Below are positions 57,058-64,000 of a stretch of DNA of 64,000 bases, one piece after another (the first letter of the stretch is position 1; the number at the start of each line of letters is the position of its first letter). Position numbers and translations under genes: made by a program. Location of the stretch: contig NZ_BONQ01000004.1 in assembly GCF_016862795.1 (NCBI RefSeq), positions 54,572 to 118,571 on the forward strand, read 5' to 3'. This DNA comes from Dactylosporangium siamense (lineage in GTDB: Bacteria > Actinomycetota > Actinomycetes > Mycobacteriales > Micromonosporaceae). The notes under the pieces were generated by a model, which saw only the letters and a list, made by a program, of their open reading frames with translations, searched no databases and was not told the DNA's origin.

Positions 57058-57203
57058 GTCACCTGGGCGGCTCGCCGGTCACCTTGGCGACTCGCCGGTC
57101 ACCTTGGCGACTCGCCGGTCACCTGGGGCCACTCGTCGGTCACCTGAGGCAGTTCGTCGGTCACCTGGGCAGTTCGTCGGTCACCTGGGCAATTCGTCGC
57201 CTC
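57058..57203. repeat. 20-bp tandem array at the nitroreductase 3' end
   Basis: Seven units of CTCGCCGGTCACCTTGGCGA or GTTCGTCGGTCACCTGGGCA type run with a 20-21 base period. The unit closest to the nitroreductase gene includes its stop codon (57181-57183) and last residues (DELPR). Confidence 0.87.
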
Positions 57204-58362
57204 CACCGTCCACCGGCTCCGCCACCAGGTCGACGACCGACACCGACGGTCGCCGCGGCGTCACCGGCACCGGCGCGGCCCCGACCGGCCCCGCTGCCGC
57301 CGGCCCTGTGACCTCCGCCGGCCCTGTGGCCTCCTCCGCCTCCGCCCCCGCCGCCTCCGCCGCGACCTCCGCCTGGCCCGGGGCCTCCGCCGGCCCGTCG
57401 GCGCCCTGGCGGCCGGGCACACCGATCCGCACGACCATCGCCGGGTGGCCGATCTCCCCCAGCATCCGGCGCAGCATCGCCCGGGCCGGCGCGACCTCGA
57501 CCAGGTCGCTCATCGGCGAGGCGCCGAGCCCGGCACCGACGGCGGCCAGCAGCACCGCGGACAGCGCCTCCCCCGCGGCGAGCCAGTCCCGTGCCAGGTC
57601 GCCTTCGGTGACCAGCACCGCGTAGCGGGCGTGGCGGTCGGCGATGTCGCCACCCGCGTAGATGCTGACCTGGCCGGCGGTGGTGCCGGTGAAGTCCCGG
57701 ATCGGCACCGGACGCGGCCCGCCCGCCGCGGCGGTCGCCGGTGGCACCCCGTCCTCGGCGCCGTCGCGGACCCAGGCCGCGAGCTCCGCCCGGTACGCCG
57801 GGTCTTCCCGCTCGACCTCCGCCGCGTGACCGGCGGCCACGACGACGTCGACGAGGTCCTGCGGGCGCACCACGTGCAGGTCGGCGCCGGCGGCGATCGC
57901 GGCGGCCCGCAGCCGGTCCAGCGCGGCCTCGGGCACGTCCTGGTCGGCGAACGGCCGCCGGTCGGTGCGCCGGATGCTCATCGCCCGGCGCAACCGCTGC
58001 GACTCGGCGGAGCGGTCGACGGTGCCGGCGTGGCGCACGGTCGCGAGCAGGTCCGGGTCGTCGCCCTCCGGCAGGTACGTCACCTCGGCCGCCACCCCGT
58101 CGGCAGCGAGCGCGACCCGGGCGTGGTGCAGCGCGGTGCCGCAGCTGACCGTCAGCAGCCGGCCGTCGGGGTCGATCGTGGCCAGCTGGCGGGTCCGGTC
58201 GGCGCGCAGCTGCGCGATGTCGCCGTCGATGCGCCAGTGCCACGGCTGGGTGTTGAGGATCGACGGCGCGCCGAGCGCGGCGAGGACGGCCTCGGTCAGC
58301 GCCCGGCCGGCCGGGCTGACCCGCACGGCGGTGCCGCGGTCGGTGTACTGGATGGCGGCCAT
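57181..58362 (-). CDS. Acg-type FMN-binding nitroreductase family protein
   Basis: This 393-residue protein of the Acg/Rv2032 group is a two-domain nitroreductase fold where the FMN site is often covered by a lid. Its N-terminal half has LTEAVLAALGAPSILNTQPW, HWRIDGDIAQLRAD, LLTVSCGTALHHARVAL and AMSIRRTDRRPF. Its C-terminal half has YAVLVTEGDLARDWLAAGEAL and ARAMLRRMLGEIGHPAMVVRIG. A 70-residue Ala/Glu/Pro tail follows. ATG at 58362 is preceded by AAGGAGCC. Acg homologues are classic DosR-regulon members under hypoxia, and a DosR-like box lies 89 bases upstream. Confidence 0.87.
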   Translation of the reverse strand: MAAIQYTDRGTAVRVSPAGRALTEAVLAALGAPSILNTQPWHWRIDGDIAQLRADRTRQLATIDPDGRLLTVSCGTALHHARVALAADGVAAEVTYLPEGDDPDLLATVRHAGTVDRSAESQRLRRAMSIRRTDRRPFADQDVPEAALDRLRAAAIAAGADLHVVRPQDLVDVVVAAGHAAEVEREDPAYRAELAAWVRDGAEDGVPPATAAAGGPRPVPIRDFTGTTAGQVSIYAGGDIADRHARYAVLVTEGDLARDWLAAGEALSAVLLAAVGAGLGASPMSDLVEVAPARAMLRRMLGEIGHPAMVVRIGVPGRQGADGPAEAPGQAEVAAEAAGAEAEEATGPAEVTGPAAAGPVGAAPVPVTPRRPSVSVVDLVAEPVDGGGDELPR

Positions 58363-58899
58363 GGCGGGCTCCTTCAAGGATCGGATGGTGATCCCCCAAC
58401 CCTGGCGCCGCGGCGCGGGTGGCGGGCAGAGCGGACCGGCCCGCCCCAGCGGGACCTTCGACCCCAACCGGCCGGGACCCGCAACGGCCGGACGCAGGCA
58501 CGGCCGGGATTCGGGCACGGCCGGACCCGCAATCGCCGGGATTCAGAAACGGCCGGGATCCGCAATCGCCGGGATTCAGAAACGGCCGGACCGCAACGGC
58601 CGCTACGCGGACACGGCCGGGATCCGCAACGGCCAGGACGCGGACACGGTCGGGACTCGCAACGGCCGGAACCGTTGACGGCCGGGGTTTCGCCTGTCCA
58701 CGGTCCGTCGGGCCGAAGCGGCGGCGTGCGCTGGTCACGCGGTCACCCGGGACGCGTTCACCCGATATGCGGCCGCTGGGGCTCGTTCACCCGGAACGCG
58801 GTCACCGGGCTCGTTCACCCAGGACGCAGGCCCCCGGGGCTCGTTCACCCGGGACGCGGTCAGGCGGTCGCGGGGACCCTGGGCGCGGGGGCGGCGCAG
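58363..58899. repeat. Upstream repeat field of the nitroreductase gene
   Basis: The 537 bases between the nitroreductase start and the DoxX remnant contain no gene. From about 58470 to 58690 there are about a dozen imperfect ACGGCCGGGATCCGCAAT/ACGGCCGGGATTCAGAAA units (16-18 bases, with a 33-base doublet repeated exactly near 58525 and 58558). From about 58735 to 58865 a second family, CTCGTTCACCCGGGACGCGG, appears five times. The plus strand has many fewer stop codons by composition only. Confidence 0.8.
58451..58465. promoter_or_regulatory. DosR/OsdR-like box upstream of the Acg-type gene
   Basis: GGGACCTTCGACCCC is a near-palindrome with GGGAC and its partner CCCC around a TTCG centre. 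It resembles the GGGAC(C)nnnGnCCC core of DosR/DevR-type hypoxia operators. It is 89 bases upstream of the nitroreductase start, a typical distance, and the gene is of the class that DosR controls in mycobacteria. Confidence 0.55.
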
Positions 58900-59520
58900 G
58901 CGCGGCAGCCAGCGGACGTCCTCGGCGGGTGCGCGGGTCGGAGCCGTACGCGAGCAGGGTCAGGTTGGCCGGCTTCTCTGCAGATGGCGAGTATGACCAG
59001 TGCCGTGGCGACGCCGACCAGCAGCGCGAGCAGCGCCCGGCGCAGGACCCACGGGTCGGCGGTGACCGCGCCGCGCCGGTCGCCGGACGGTGGCAGGAAC
59101 CCGGCGATGCCGAGCAGGTCCGCGGCCTCCAGGAGGCTGACGGGTCCGGTGGCGGCGAGCGCGACCGACCCGCCGACGACGAGCAGCACGGCGGCGGCCC
59201 GCAGCCGGAAGCCGGTGATGAATTAGACGCCGAGCAGCGCGGACGCGGGCAGCTCCAGCGACTCCAGATCGGCGGCGAGGAAGTCGCCACGGGCGGCCAG
59301 CGCGAGCAGGCTGACGCCGAGGTGGATGGCGAGCAGCCGAGGCAGCAACGGCGTGATCCGGCCGATCGGGTGCAGGATCGTGAGCTCCGGGGTGCCGACG
59401 CGCCGGGCGACGGCCCGCCACCCGACCGTCACCGCGACGACGAGCGCGAGCACGGCGAGGGTCACCGGGCGGGCCGCGAACGACCAGTCCGGCGGGCACG
59501 CCGAAGGGTCCGGCAGGAAT
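58900..59520 (-). pseudogene. Decayed DoxX-like membrane protein gene
   Basis: Reading from about 59510 on the minus strand, one frame gives a coherent membrane protein (LAVLALVVAVTVGWRAVARR, RLLAIHLGVSLLALAARGDF). It is interrupted by TAA at 59223-59225 and continues in the same frame (ITGFRLRAAAVLLVVGGSVA, SLLEAADLLGIAGFLPPSGD, ALLALLVGVATALVILAI). The expected SEKPAN-type segment then appears in another frame (SAEKPANLTLLAYG), so there is also a frameshift near 58975. DoxX-type quinone or sulfur-metabolism-related membrane proteins have this layout. Two independent disruptions make it a pseudogene. Confidence 0.68.
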
Positions 59521-59658
59521 CACCTCTCGTGTGCCGGCACAGTTCGCATCGGGTCGCCGGTTCCTTGCCGCCGTTCAGCATCGGCAGGGTGGCCGGGTGT
59601 CCGCAGGGCCGAGGGTCCCGAACCAGCGGGGCACCAGGCACAGGTCAGGGTCCAGGAG

Positions 59659-62600
59659 TCAGGGCCCGCCCGCACCGAACGCCCCGCCCGCGCCGAACGC
59701 CCCGCCCGCGCGCATCGCGTCGAGGGCGGCGCGGACCGAGCGCGGGGTGAGGAACAGTGCCTCGGCGATGTCCCGCTCGCCGACCCCGGCGAGGTGCCGG
59801 TCCAGGATCTGCCGTTCGGTCGCCGACAGCGTCTCGGTCGCCGGCGGGCGGGCCGGGGCCGGCCGGCCAAGGGCGGCGAGCGCGGCGACGGCGTCGTGGT
59901 GGACCCCGTCGGCGCCGGCGGCCGCGGCGAGGGCGGCGGCCTGGCGCAGCGCCGCGACCGCTTCCGGCTCGGCGCAGACGCCCGCGAGGGACACCAGGGC
60001 GCGGGCGTGCTCGACCCGGGCGTTGCCCCGGCCGAGCAGGTCGACGGCGGCGCGCAGGTCGTCGGCGCCGTCGCCGCCGCGCAGTTCACCGCGCAGGCGC
60101 AGGGTCCGGCCGACGACCCGGGGCGCTCCCCACGCCTCAGCGAGCTCGAGTTCCGCTTCTACAAGCTCAAGTGCGGCGTCGGTACGACCTTGACCAGCCA
60201 ACGCACGTGCCCGGGCTGAACGCCACGGCCGCCAGGCGGGGTTCGCCACCCCTGCCATGATCGGTGCGACGGTTTCCAGGACATCCAGGGCCTCGGAGTG
60301 GCGACCCTCGGCGACCAGGAGGCGGGCGTGGGCCTCGCCGAACATGCGGGCGCCCTCGGTGATCCGCGGGTGTGCCCGCACCTGCTCCAGGTACGCCCGG
60401 CAGGCGCCCAGGTCGCCCCGGTCGACCAGCAGCCCGAGCTGGAACGCCTCGCCGTAGCCGGACGCGATCCCGCCGGCCCCCCACACCAGCGACAGCTCGT
60501 TGCCCGCGGCGAGGGCCTGTGACGCCTCCCGGAGGTCGCCCCGGCCCCACTGGACGTACCCGCGCCACAGCTGCATGCCGAGCGCCGTGAAGAGGTCGCC
60601 GCGCTGGTGTGCCTGGGCGAGGCCGGCGTCCCACAGCCCGGTCGAGTCCTCGTCGCACAGGTCGAGGACCTGCCCGGCGATGACCCACAGCAGGCCGGTG
60701 TCGGCGGAGAGCAGGTCACCGTCGGCGACGCCGAAGCGGGCCAGCTCGACGGCCCTGGCCCGGTCCGTGCCGTCCATGACGGCCTCCCAGGCGAGGGTGA
60801 CGGCGAGCATGCGGGCGCCGCGGCCGGTGCCGGTGATGTCCGGCTCGGGCCGGCGCCGCCACACCGCGGGGTCGAGGTCGTGCAGGTAGCCGCTGATGCG
60901 TTCGGTCGCCAGCAACGCCTGCCGGTCGTCGCTGCCAGCCGGCCCGTCCTGCCGGTCGTCGCTGCCAGCCGGCCCGGCCTGCCGGTCGTCGGCGCCGGCC
61001 GCCGTCCCGGTGGGCAGTGCGGCGGCGGCCTCCCGGGCGAACCGGGTCGCGGCGCCGGGTGGGCCCACGAACACGAGCAGGCGGCCGAGGGTCAGGGCGA
61101 GGTCTGCCCGGCTCCGCGGATCCGTGATCGCGTCGTAGGCCTGCCGCAGATGCGCCATGGCCGCCGGGGCGTTGCTGATCGCCTCGGCCTGGCCGAGTTC
61201 CAGCAGCACCCCGGGCAGTGCGTCCGCGTCCGGTGGCTCCAGCAGCGCGCGGGTGAGGGAGGCGACCGCCGCGTCGGGCGCGGCGCGGTCCCGGGCCCGG
61301 GCGGCAGCGGTGCGCAGCACGCCGACGACCCAGGGGTCGCCGCGCGGCGGCACCTGCGACAGGTGCGCGGCGACCTGCTCCGGGGCGGCGCCGGCGGCGG
61401 CGAGGACCCGCGCGGCCCGGTCGTGCCGCAGCTGCCGCTGCCCGGGCGCCAGGTCGGAGTAGACGGCGTCGGCGACGAGCGGGTGCACGAACCCGAGCGG
61501 ATACTCGTCGCGCAGCACCTCGGCCCGGGCCAGGGTGGCGACCGCGACGGCGGCCTCGTCCTCCGGCACGTCGGCGAGGACCGCCACCGTCGGCAGCGCG
61601 GCCTTGTTGCCGAGGACCGCGATCGCCTTCGCCACCGCGACACACGCCGGGGACAGCCGGCCCAGCCGCATCAGCACCAGGCCCGACACGGCCCGCGAAC
61701 CGATCGCGGTCACCGTCCCGGCGTGCGCCGCGTCCGGCGGGACCCGTTCGCTGTGCAGCGCCTGCAGCAGCTGGCGCAGCAGCAACGGGTTGCCGGTCGT
61801 GCTGCGGTGGCAGGCCTCCACGAAACTGTCCGCGGCCGCGCCGAGCCGGCCGCGCACGACGCTTGCCGCGCCCCGCGCGCTGAGCGGGCCGGGGCGCACC
61901 GGCACGGTGATCGGGTCGGCGGTCAGCTCCTCGAGGATCGCCGCGTCATCGTGCGGCTCTCCGGTGCGCAGCGTCGCGACGATCAGCACCGGCAGCCCCT
62001 CGACCCGCCGGACGAGATACGCGAGGAACCGCAACGACCCGCTGTCGCACCACTGCAGGTCGTCGACGGCGAGGACGACCGGGCCGGCGGCGGCGAGGTT
62101 CACGGTCAGCCGGTACAGCCCGTGCATGACCGCGAGGCCGCTGTCCTCGCGCTGGGCCGTGCCGGCCACGTCGAACACGGTGGCGGCGGAGGCGGCGGGC
62201 CCGTCGAGCATGCCGGGGGTCGCGGCGGCCGACTCGAACAGCTGCCGGATCGCGCCGAAGCCGTACTCCTTCTCCAGCCGGCTGCCCCTGGCGGTGAAGA
62301 CCTGCGCCCCGCGCGCCGACGCCCGGCGCCGGGCCTCGGTGAGCAGCCGCGTCTTGCCGATGCCGGCCGGCCCCTCGACGAACAGCAGCCGCGCGTCGCC
62401 GCGCAGGGCGTCCTCCAGAGCGAAATCGAGGTCGGCGAGCTCACGGTCCCGGTCGACGAGGTCTTCGCCGCTCCTCGTCCAGCCGTCCCGCGCTTCTGTC
62501 GGCGCTGCTGGCGGTACCAACGCCGCTTTTGAAGCTTTTTGCTCCTGCTCCAGACCCAGTGACTCGGACTGGGCGTGGACCTCGGATTCGAGCGCCCGCA

Positions 62601-63300
62601 GGGCCGGCCCCGGGTCGATGCCGAGCTCGTCGGCGAGCAGCTGCCGGGCCCGGCGCAGTGCGGCGAGGGCGTCGGCCTGGCGGTGCGAGCGGTACAGGGC
62701 CAGGATCAGCAGCCGCCACCGCTCCTCCCGCAGCGGCTCCGCCGCGACGAGCGACTCCAGCTCGGCGACCGTCACCGCCGCCTCGCCCCGCGCCAGCCGG
62801 GCCGCGGCGAGCTGCTCCCGGGCGACTTCACGCAACTCCGCGAGGCGGGCCGTCTCCGCCTGCGCCCAGGGCTCGTCGGCGTACTCCGCGTAGGCGGGCC
62901 CGCGCCACAGGTCGAGCGCCTGCTGCAGCTGCTCCGCCGTCGGTTCGCCAGCCGCGTCGCGCACCAGCCGCTCGAAGTGCCACGCGTCGACGGCGTCCCC
63001 GCGCAGCAGCAGCGCGTATCCACGCCCCTGGCTGGCGATGACCGAGGCCCGTGAGCGCGCGTCGGTGCCCGGTTCGAGCCGGCGCCGCAGGTGCGACACG
63101 TAGGACTGCAGCGCCGCCACCGCCGCGGGCGGCGGCCGGTCACCCCACAGCGCGTCGACCAGCCGGTCGGCCGGGACCGTGTCGCCGCGGGCCAGGACGA
63201 GCATCCCCAGCACCGCCCGCTGCCGGCGCCCGCCGAGGTCCAGCGGCACCCCGTCGCGGGTCGCGGACACCTCACCGAGGACGTTGACGACCAGCGGCAC
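59659..63300 (-). CDS. SARP-LAL fusion regulator (OmpR-type HTH, BTAD, ATPase, C-terminal LuxR-like HTH)
   Basis: This 1213-residue regulator has an N-terminal winged helix of SARP type (about 1-95; GRRQRAVLGMLVLARGDTV) and a BTAD domain (about 100-245). A STAND/AAA ATPase follows (about 280-600; Walker A VEGPAGIGKTRLL, Walker B VVLAVDDLQWCD). A long TPR-like helical region runs to about 1140. A C-terminal LuxR-like helix-turn-helix (about 1155-1195; LSATERQILDRHLAGVGERD, IAEALFLTPRSVRAAL) is present. Having DNA-binding domains at both ends is unusual. A short DDRQAGPAGS triplet (30-bp tandem repeat near 60905-60995) interrupts the helical part. Start is GTG at 63300. SARP-LAL proteins often control secondary metabolism, but no such cluster is in view. 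Confidence 0.87.
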   Translation of the reverse strand: MPLVVNVLGEVSATRDGVPLDLGGRRQRAVLGMLVLARGDTVPADRLVDALWGDRPPPAAVAALQSYVSHLRRRLEPGTDARSRASVIASQGRGYALLLRGDAVDAWHFERLVRDAAGEPTAEQLQQALDLWRGPAYAEYADEPWAQAETARLAELREVAREQLAAARLARGEAAVTVAELESLVAAEPLREERWRLLILALYRSHRQADALAALRRARQLLADELGIDPGPALRALESEVHAQSESLGLEQEQKASKAALVPPAAPTEARDGWTRSGEDLVDRDRELADLDFALEDALRGDARLLFVEGPAGIGKTRLLTEARRRASARGAQVFTARGSRLEKEYGFGAIRQLFESAAATPGMLDGPAASAATVFDVAGTAQREDSGLAVMHGLYRLTVNLAAAGPVVLAVDDLQWCDSGSLRFLAYLVRRVEGLPVLIVATLRTGEPHDDAAILEELTADPITVPVRPGPLSARGAASVVRGRLGAAADSFVEACHRSTTGNPLLLRQLLQALHSERVPPDAAHAGTVTAIGSRAVSGLVLMRLGRLSPACVAVAKAIAVLGNKAALPTVAVLADVPEDEAAVAVATLARAEVLRDEYPLGFVHPLVADAVYSDLAPGQRQLRHDRAARVLAAAGAAPEQVAAHLSQVPPRGDPWVVGVLRTAAARARDRAAPDAAVASLTRALLEPPDADALPGVLLELGQAEAISNAPAAMAHLRQAYDAITDPRSRADLALTLGRLLVFVGPPGAATRFAREAAAALPTGTAAGADDRQAGPAGSDDRQDGPAGSDDRQALLATERISGYLHDLDPAVWRRRPEPDITGTGRGARMLAVTLAWEAVMDGTDRARAVELARFGVADGDLLSADTGLLWVIAGQVLDLCDEDSTGLWDAGLAQAHQRGDLFTALGMQLWRGYVQWGRGDLREASQALAAGNELSLVWGAGGIASGYGEAFQLGLLVDRGDLGACRAYLEQVRAHPRITEGARMFGEAHARLLVAEGRHSEALDVLETVAPIMAGVANPAWRPWRSARARALAGQGRTDAALELVEAELELAEAWGAPRVVGRTLRLRGELRGGDGADDLRAAVDLLGRGNARVEHARALVSLAGVCAEPEAVAALRQAAALAAAAGADGVHHDAVAALAALGRPAPARPPATETLSATERQILDRHLAGVGERDIAEALFLTPRSVRAALDAMRAGGAFGAGGAFGAGGP

Positions 63301-63389
63301 CGCACGACCCCTTCACGGCCACGACCACCTGTGCGCCATGAATCTAGGTGATCACCAGGTCCGCGTCGTCCGCCGAACGGCCGGGGGTT

Positions 63390-64000
63390 TCAGCGGTCGA
63401 CGGCGATCCATGTCGCTCTGGCCAGGGCAAGGACGTCGCCGCCGGGCCCGTACAGCGTGGACAGCACCGTCGCCTTACGCCCCTCCGAGGCGACATGCCG
63501 GCCCGTGATCACACACTCCGTCCCCGCCGCGGGCACCGCGTCGATGTGCGCGGTCATGCGGCCCAGCACGTACGGGCGACCCTCCGTCAGCACCGACCAG
63601 CCCCCCGGACAGTCCAGCGCCGCCCAGACCAGCACCGGCGACACGTCCTGCGGCACCCGCCACGGCGTGGCCGTGCGCCCGTCCGGCAGCGGACCGGGGA
63701 ACAGCGCCAGCCCGTCGGTCCGATCGGTGCCGCACACGAAGCAGGTCGGAAACGGGTGAGCGGTGAATCCCGGGTATCCGGCCGACGCCTCGACGGCGGC
63801 CGCGAACGGCACCGGCGGCACCGGGTCGGGCCGCTCCCCGGCGTCGACCCGGCCGGACGCGACCAACGCCTCGCCGTCGTGCACCTGGACCGCGCCTTCC
63901 GCAGTGGTGACGGCGAGCATCGTGTCCAGCGGCGGCGGCCGGCGCAGGGTGACCTCGACCCCTGTCGCGGGATGGCCGGCTGTCGCGGGATGGCCGGCTG
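63390..64000 (-). CDS. Thioesterase-like hotdog-fold protein (5' end outside window)
   Basis: The open frame runs from the stop at 63390 past the window edge without interruption. An internal ATG at 63920 exists, but the residues before it (GVEVTLRRPPPLDTMLAV) look like the conserved first strand of this family, so the true start is probably beyond 64000. The body has HPFPTCFVCGTDRTDGLALFPG with a CxxC pair, a central helix VSPVLVWAALDCPGGWSVLT and strands TECVITGRHVASEGRKATV and LALARATWIAVD, fitting a double-hotdog acyl-CoA thioesterase-like fold. Near the edge it reads AGHPATAGHPAT, encoded by an 18-bp tandem repeat. Confidence 0.72.
   Translation of the reverse strand, partial: AGHPATAGHPATGVEVTLRRPPPLDTMLAVTTAEGAVQVHDGEALVASGRVDAGERPDPVPPVPFAAAVEASAGYPGFTAHPFPTCFVCGTDRTDGLALFPGPLPDGRTATPWRVPQDVSPVLVWAALDCPGGWSVLTEGRPYVLGRMTAHIDAVPAAGTECVITGRHVASEGRKATVLSTLYGPGGDVLALARATWIAVDR
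63950..64000. repeat. 18-bp tandem repeat at window edge
   Basis: GGATGGCCGGCTGTCGCG occurs nearly three times in the last 51 bases (period 18). It encodes AGHPAT repeats in the hotdog protein frame and may continue beyond the window. Confidence 0.75.

Overview
The window is very GC-rich DNA with frequent GTG and TTG starts. Gene families such as a cellulose-type LPMO with CBM2, a GH81 glucanase, LytR-CpsA-Psr, SARP/LAL and PadR regulators, LigD modules and STAS proteins point to a filamentous soil actinobacterium. The overall flavour is Micromonosporaceae (Actinoplanes/Dactylosporangium-like); this is inference from gene content, not a database match. About 50 genes, two clear gene remnants, four terminator-type hairpins and many short tandem-repeat arrays can be supported. 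No rRNA, tRNA, CRISPR array, transposase or phage gene was seen.

Layout. 0-8 kb: a doubtful NUDIX-like fragment, an APH(6)/hydroxyurea-type kinase, a roughly 500-base repeat field, a divergent FAD-monooxygenase/TetR pair with two operator-like repeats, a small MT0933-type protein, a DUF1360 protein, a DEAD-box helicase with a long basic tail, and a two-gene unit of unknown small proteins starting MGLF. 8-18 kb: a GAF-EAL c-di-GMP phosphodiesterase, a three-module secreted enzyme (AA10 LPMO, CBM2, Cip1-like), a 944-residue TPR/membrane protein of unknown role, and a secreted GH81 beta-1,3-glucanase with LacI-type operators upstream. 17.5-19.7 kb: TetR, an FBP/EF-G-binding-type protein and CorA.

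19.8-28.8 kb: a seven-gene minus-strand chemosensory operon, cheW, cheR-TPR, cheW, mcp, cheA-REC, cheB and a triple-receiver histidine kinase. Apart from its last gene it matches the Wsp (alternative cellular function) layout, and no flagellar gene is in the window. It is followed by a stand-alone DnaN (sliding clamp) paralogue and a 1-kb gene-free stretch with strong inverted repeats. 31-38 kb: TetR, an M15 carboxypeptidase, a polytopic membrane protein and PadR on one strand; then, on the other strand, a translationally coupled pair made of a Ro60-like TROVE-vWA protein and an uncharacterised partner. This pair is the best candidate for an undescribed system. 37.6-45.4 kb: a broken kinase gene, Dabb, GNAT/MarR, a single-domain response regulator, an OmpR-type two-component system with a GerMN lipoprotein, two STAS proteins, a TAT-exported sugar isomerase-like protein and a secreted unknown.

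45.5-64 kb: an HNH-like protein, a LigD-type phosphoesterase/degenerate polymerase fusion, DinB, an APH-family kinase, an FAD dehydrogenase divergent from a PucR regulator with a glycine-rich insert, a membrane acyltransferase carrying an internal palindrome, acylphosphatase, a CPA1 antiporter, an LCP protein, an Acg-type nitroreductase with a DosR-like box, a decayed DoxX-like gene, a 1213-residue SARP-LAL regulator and a hotdog protein cut by the window edge.

A recurring structural theme is short tandem arrays (12-33 bp units) at gene 3' ends. In at least five genes the stop codon lies in, or at the edge of, the first unit, as if gene ends were being copied outward.
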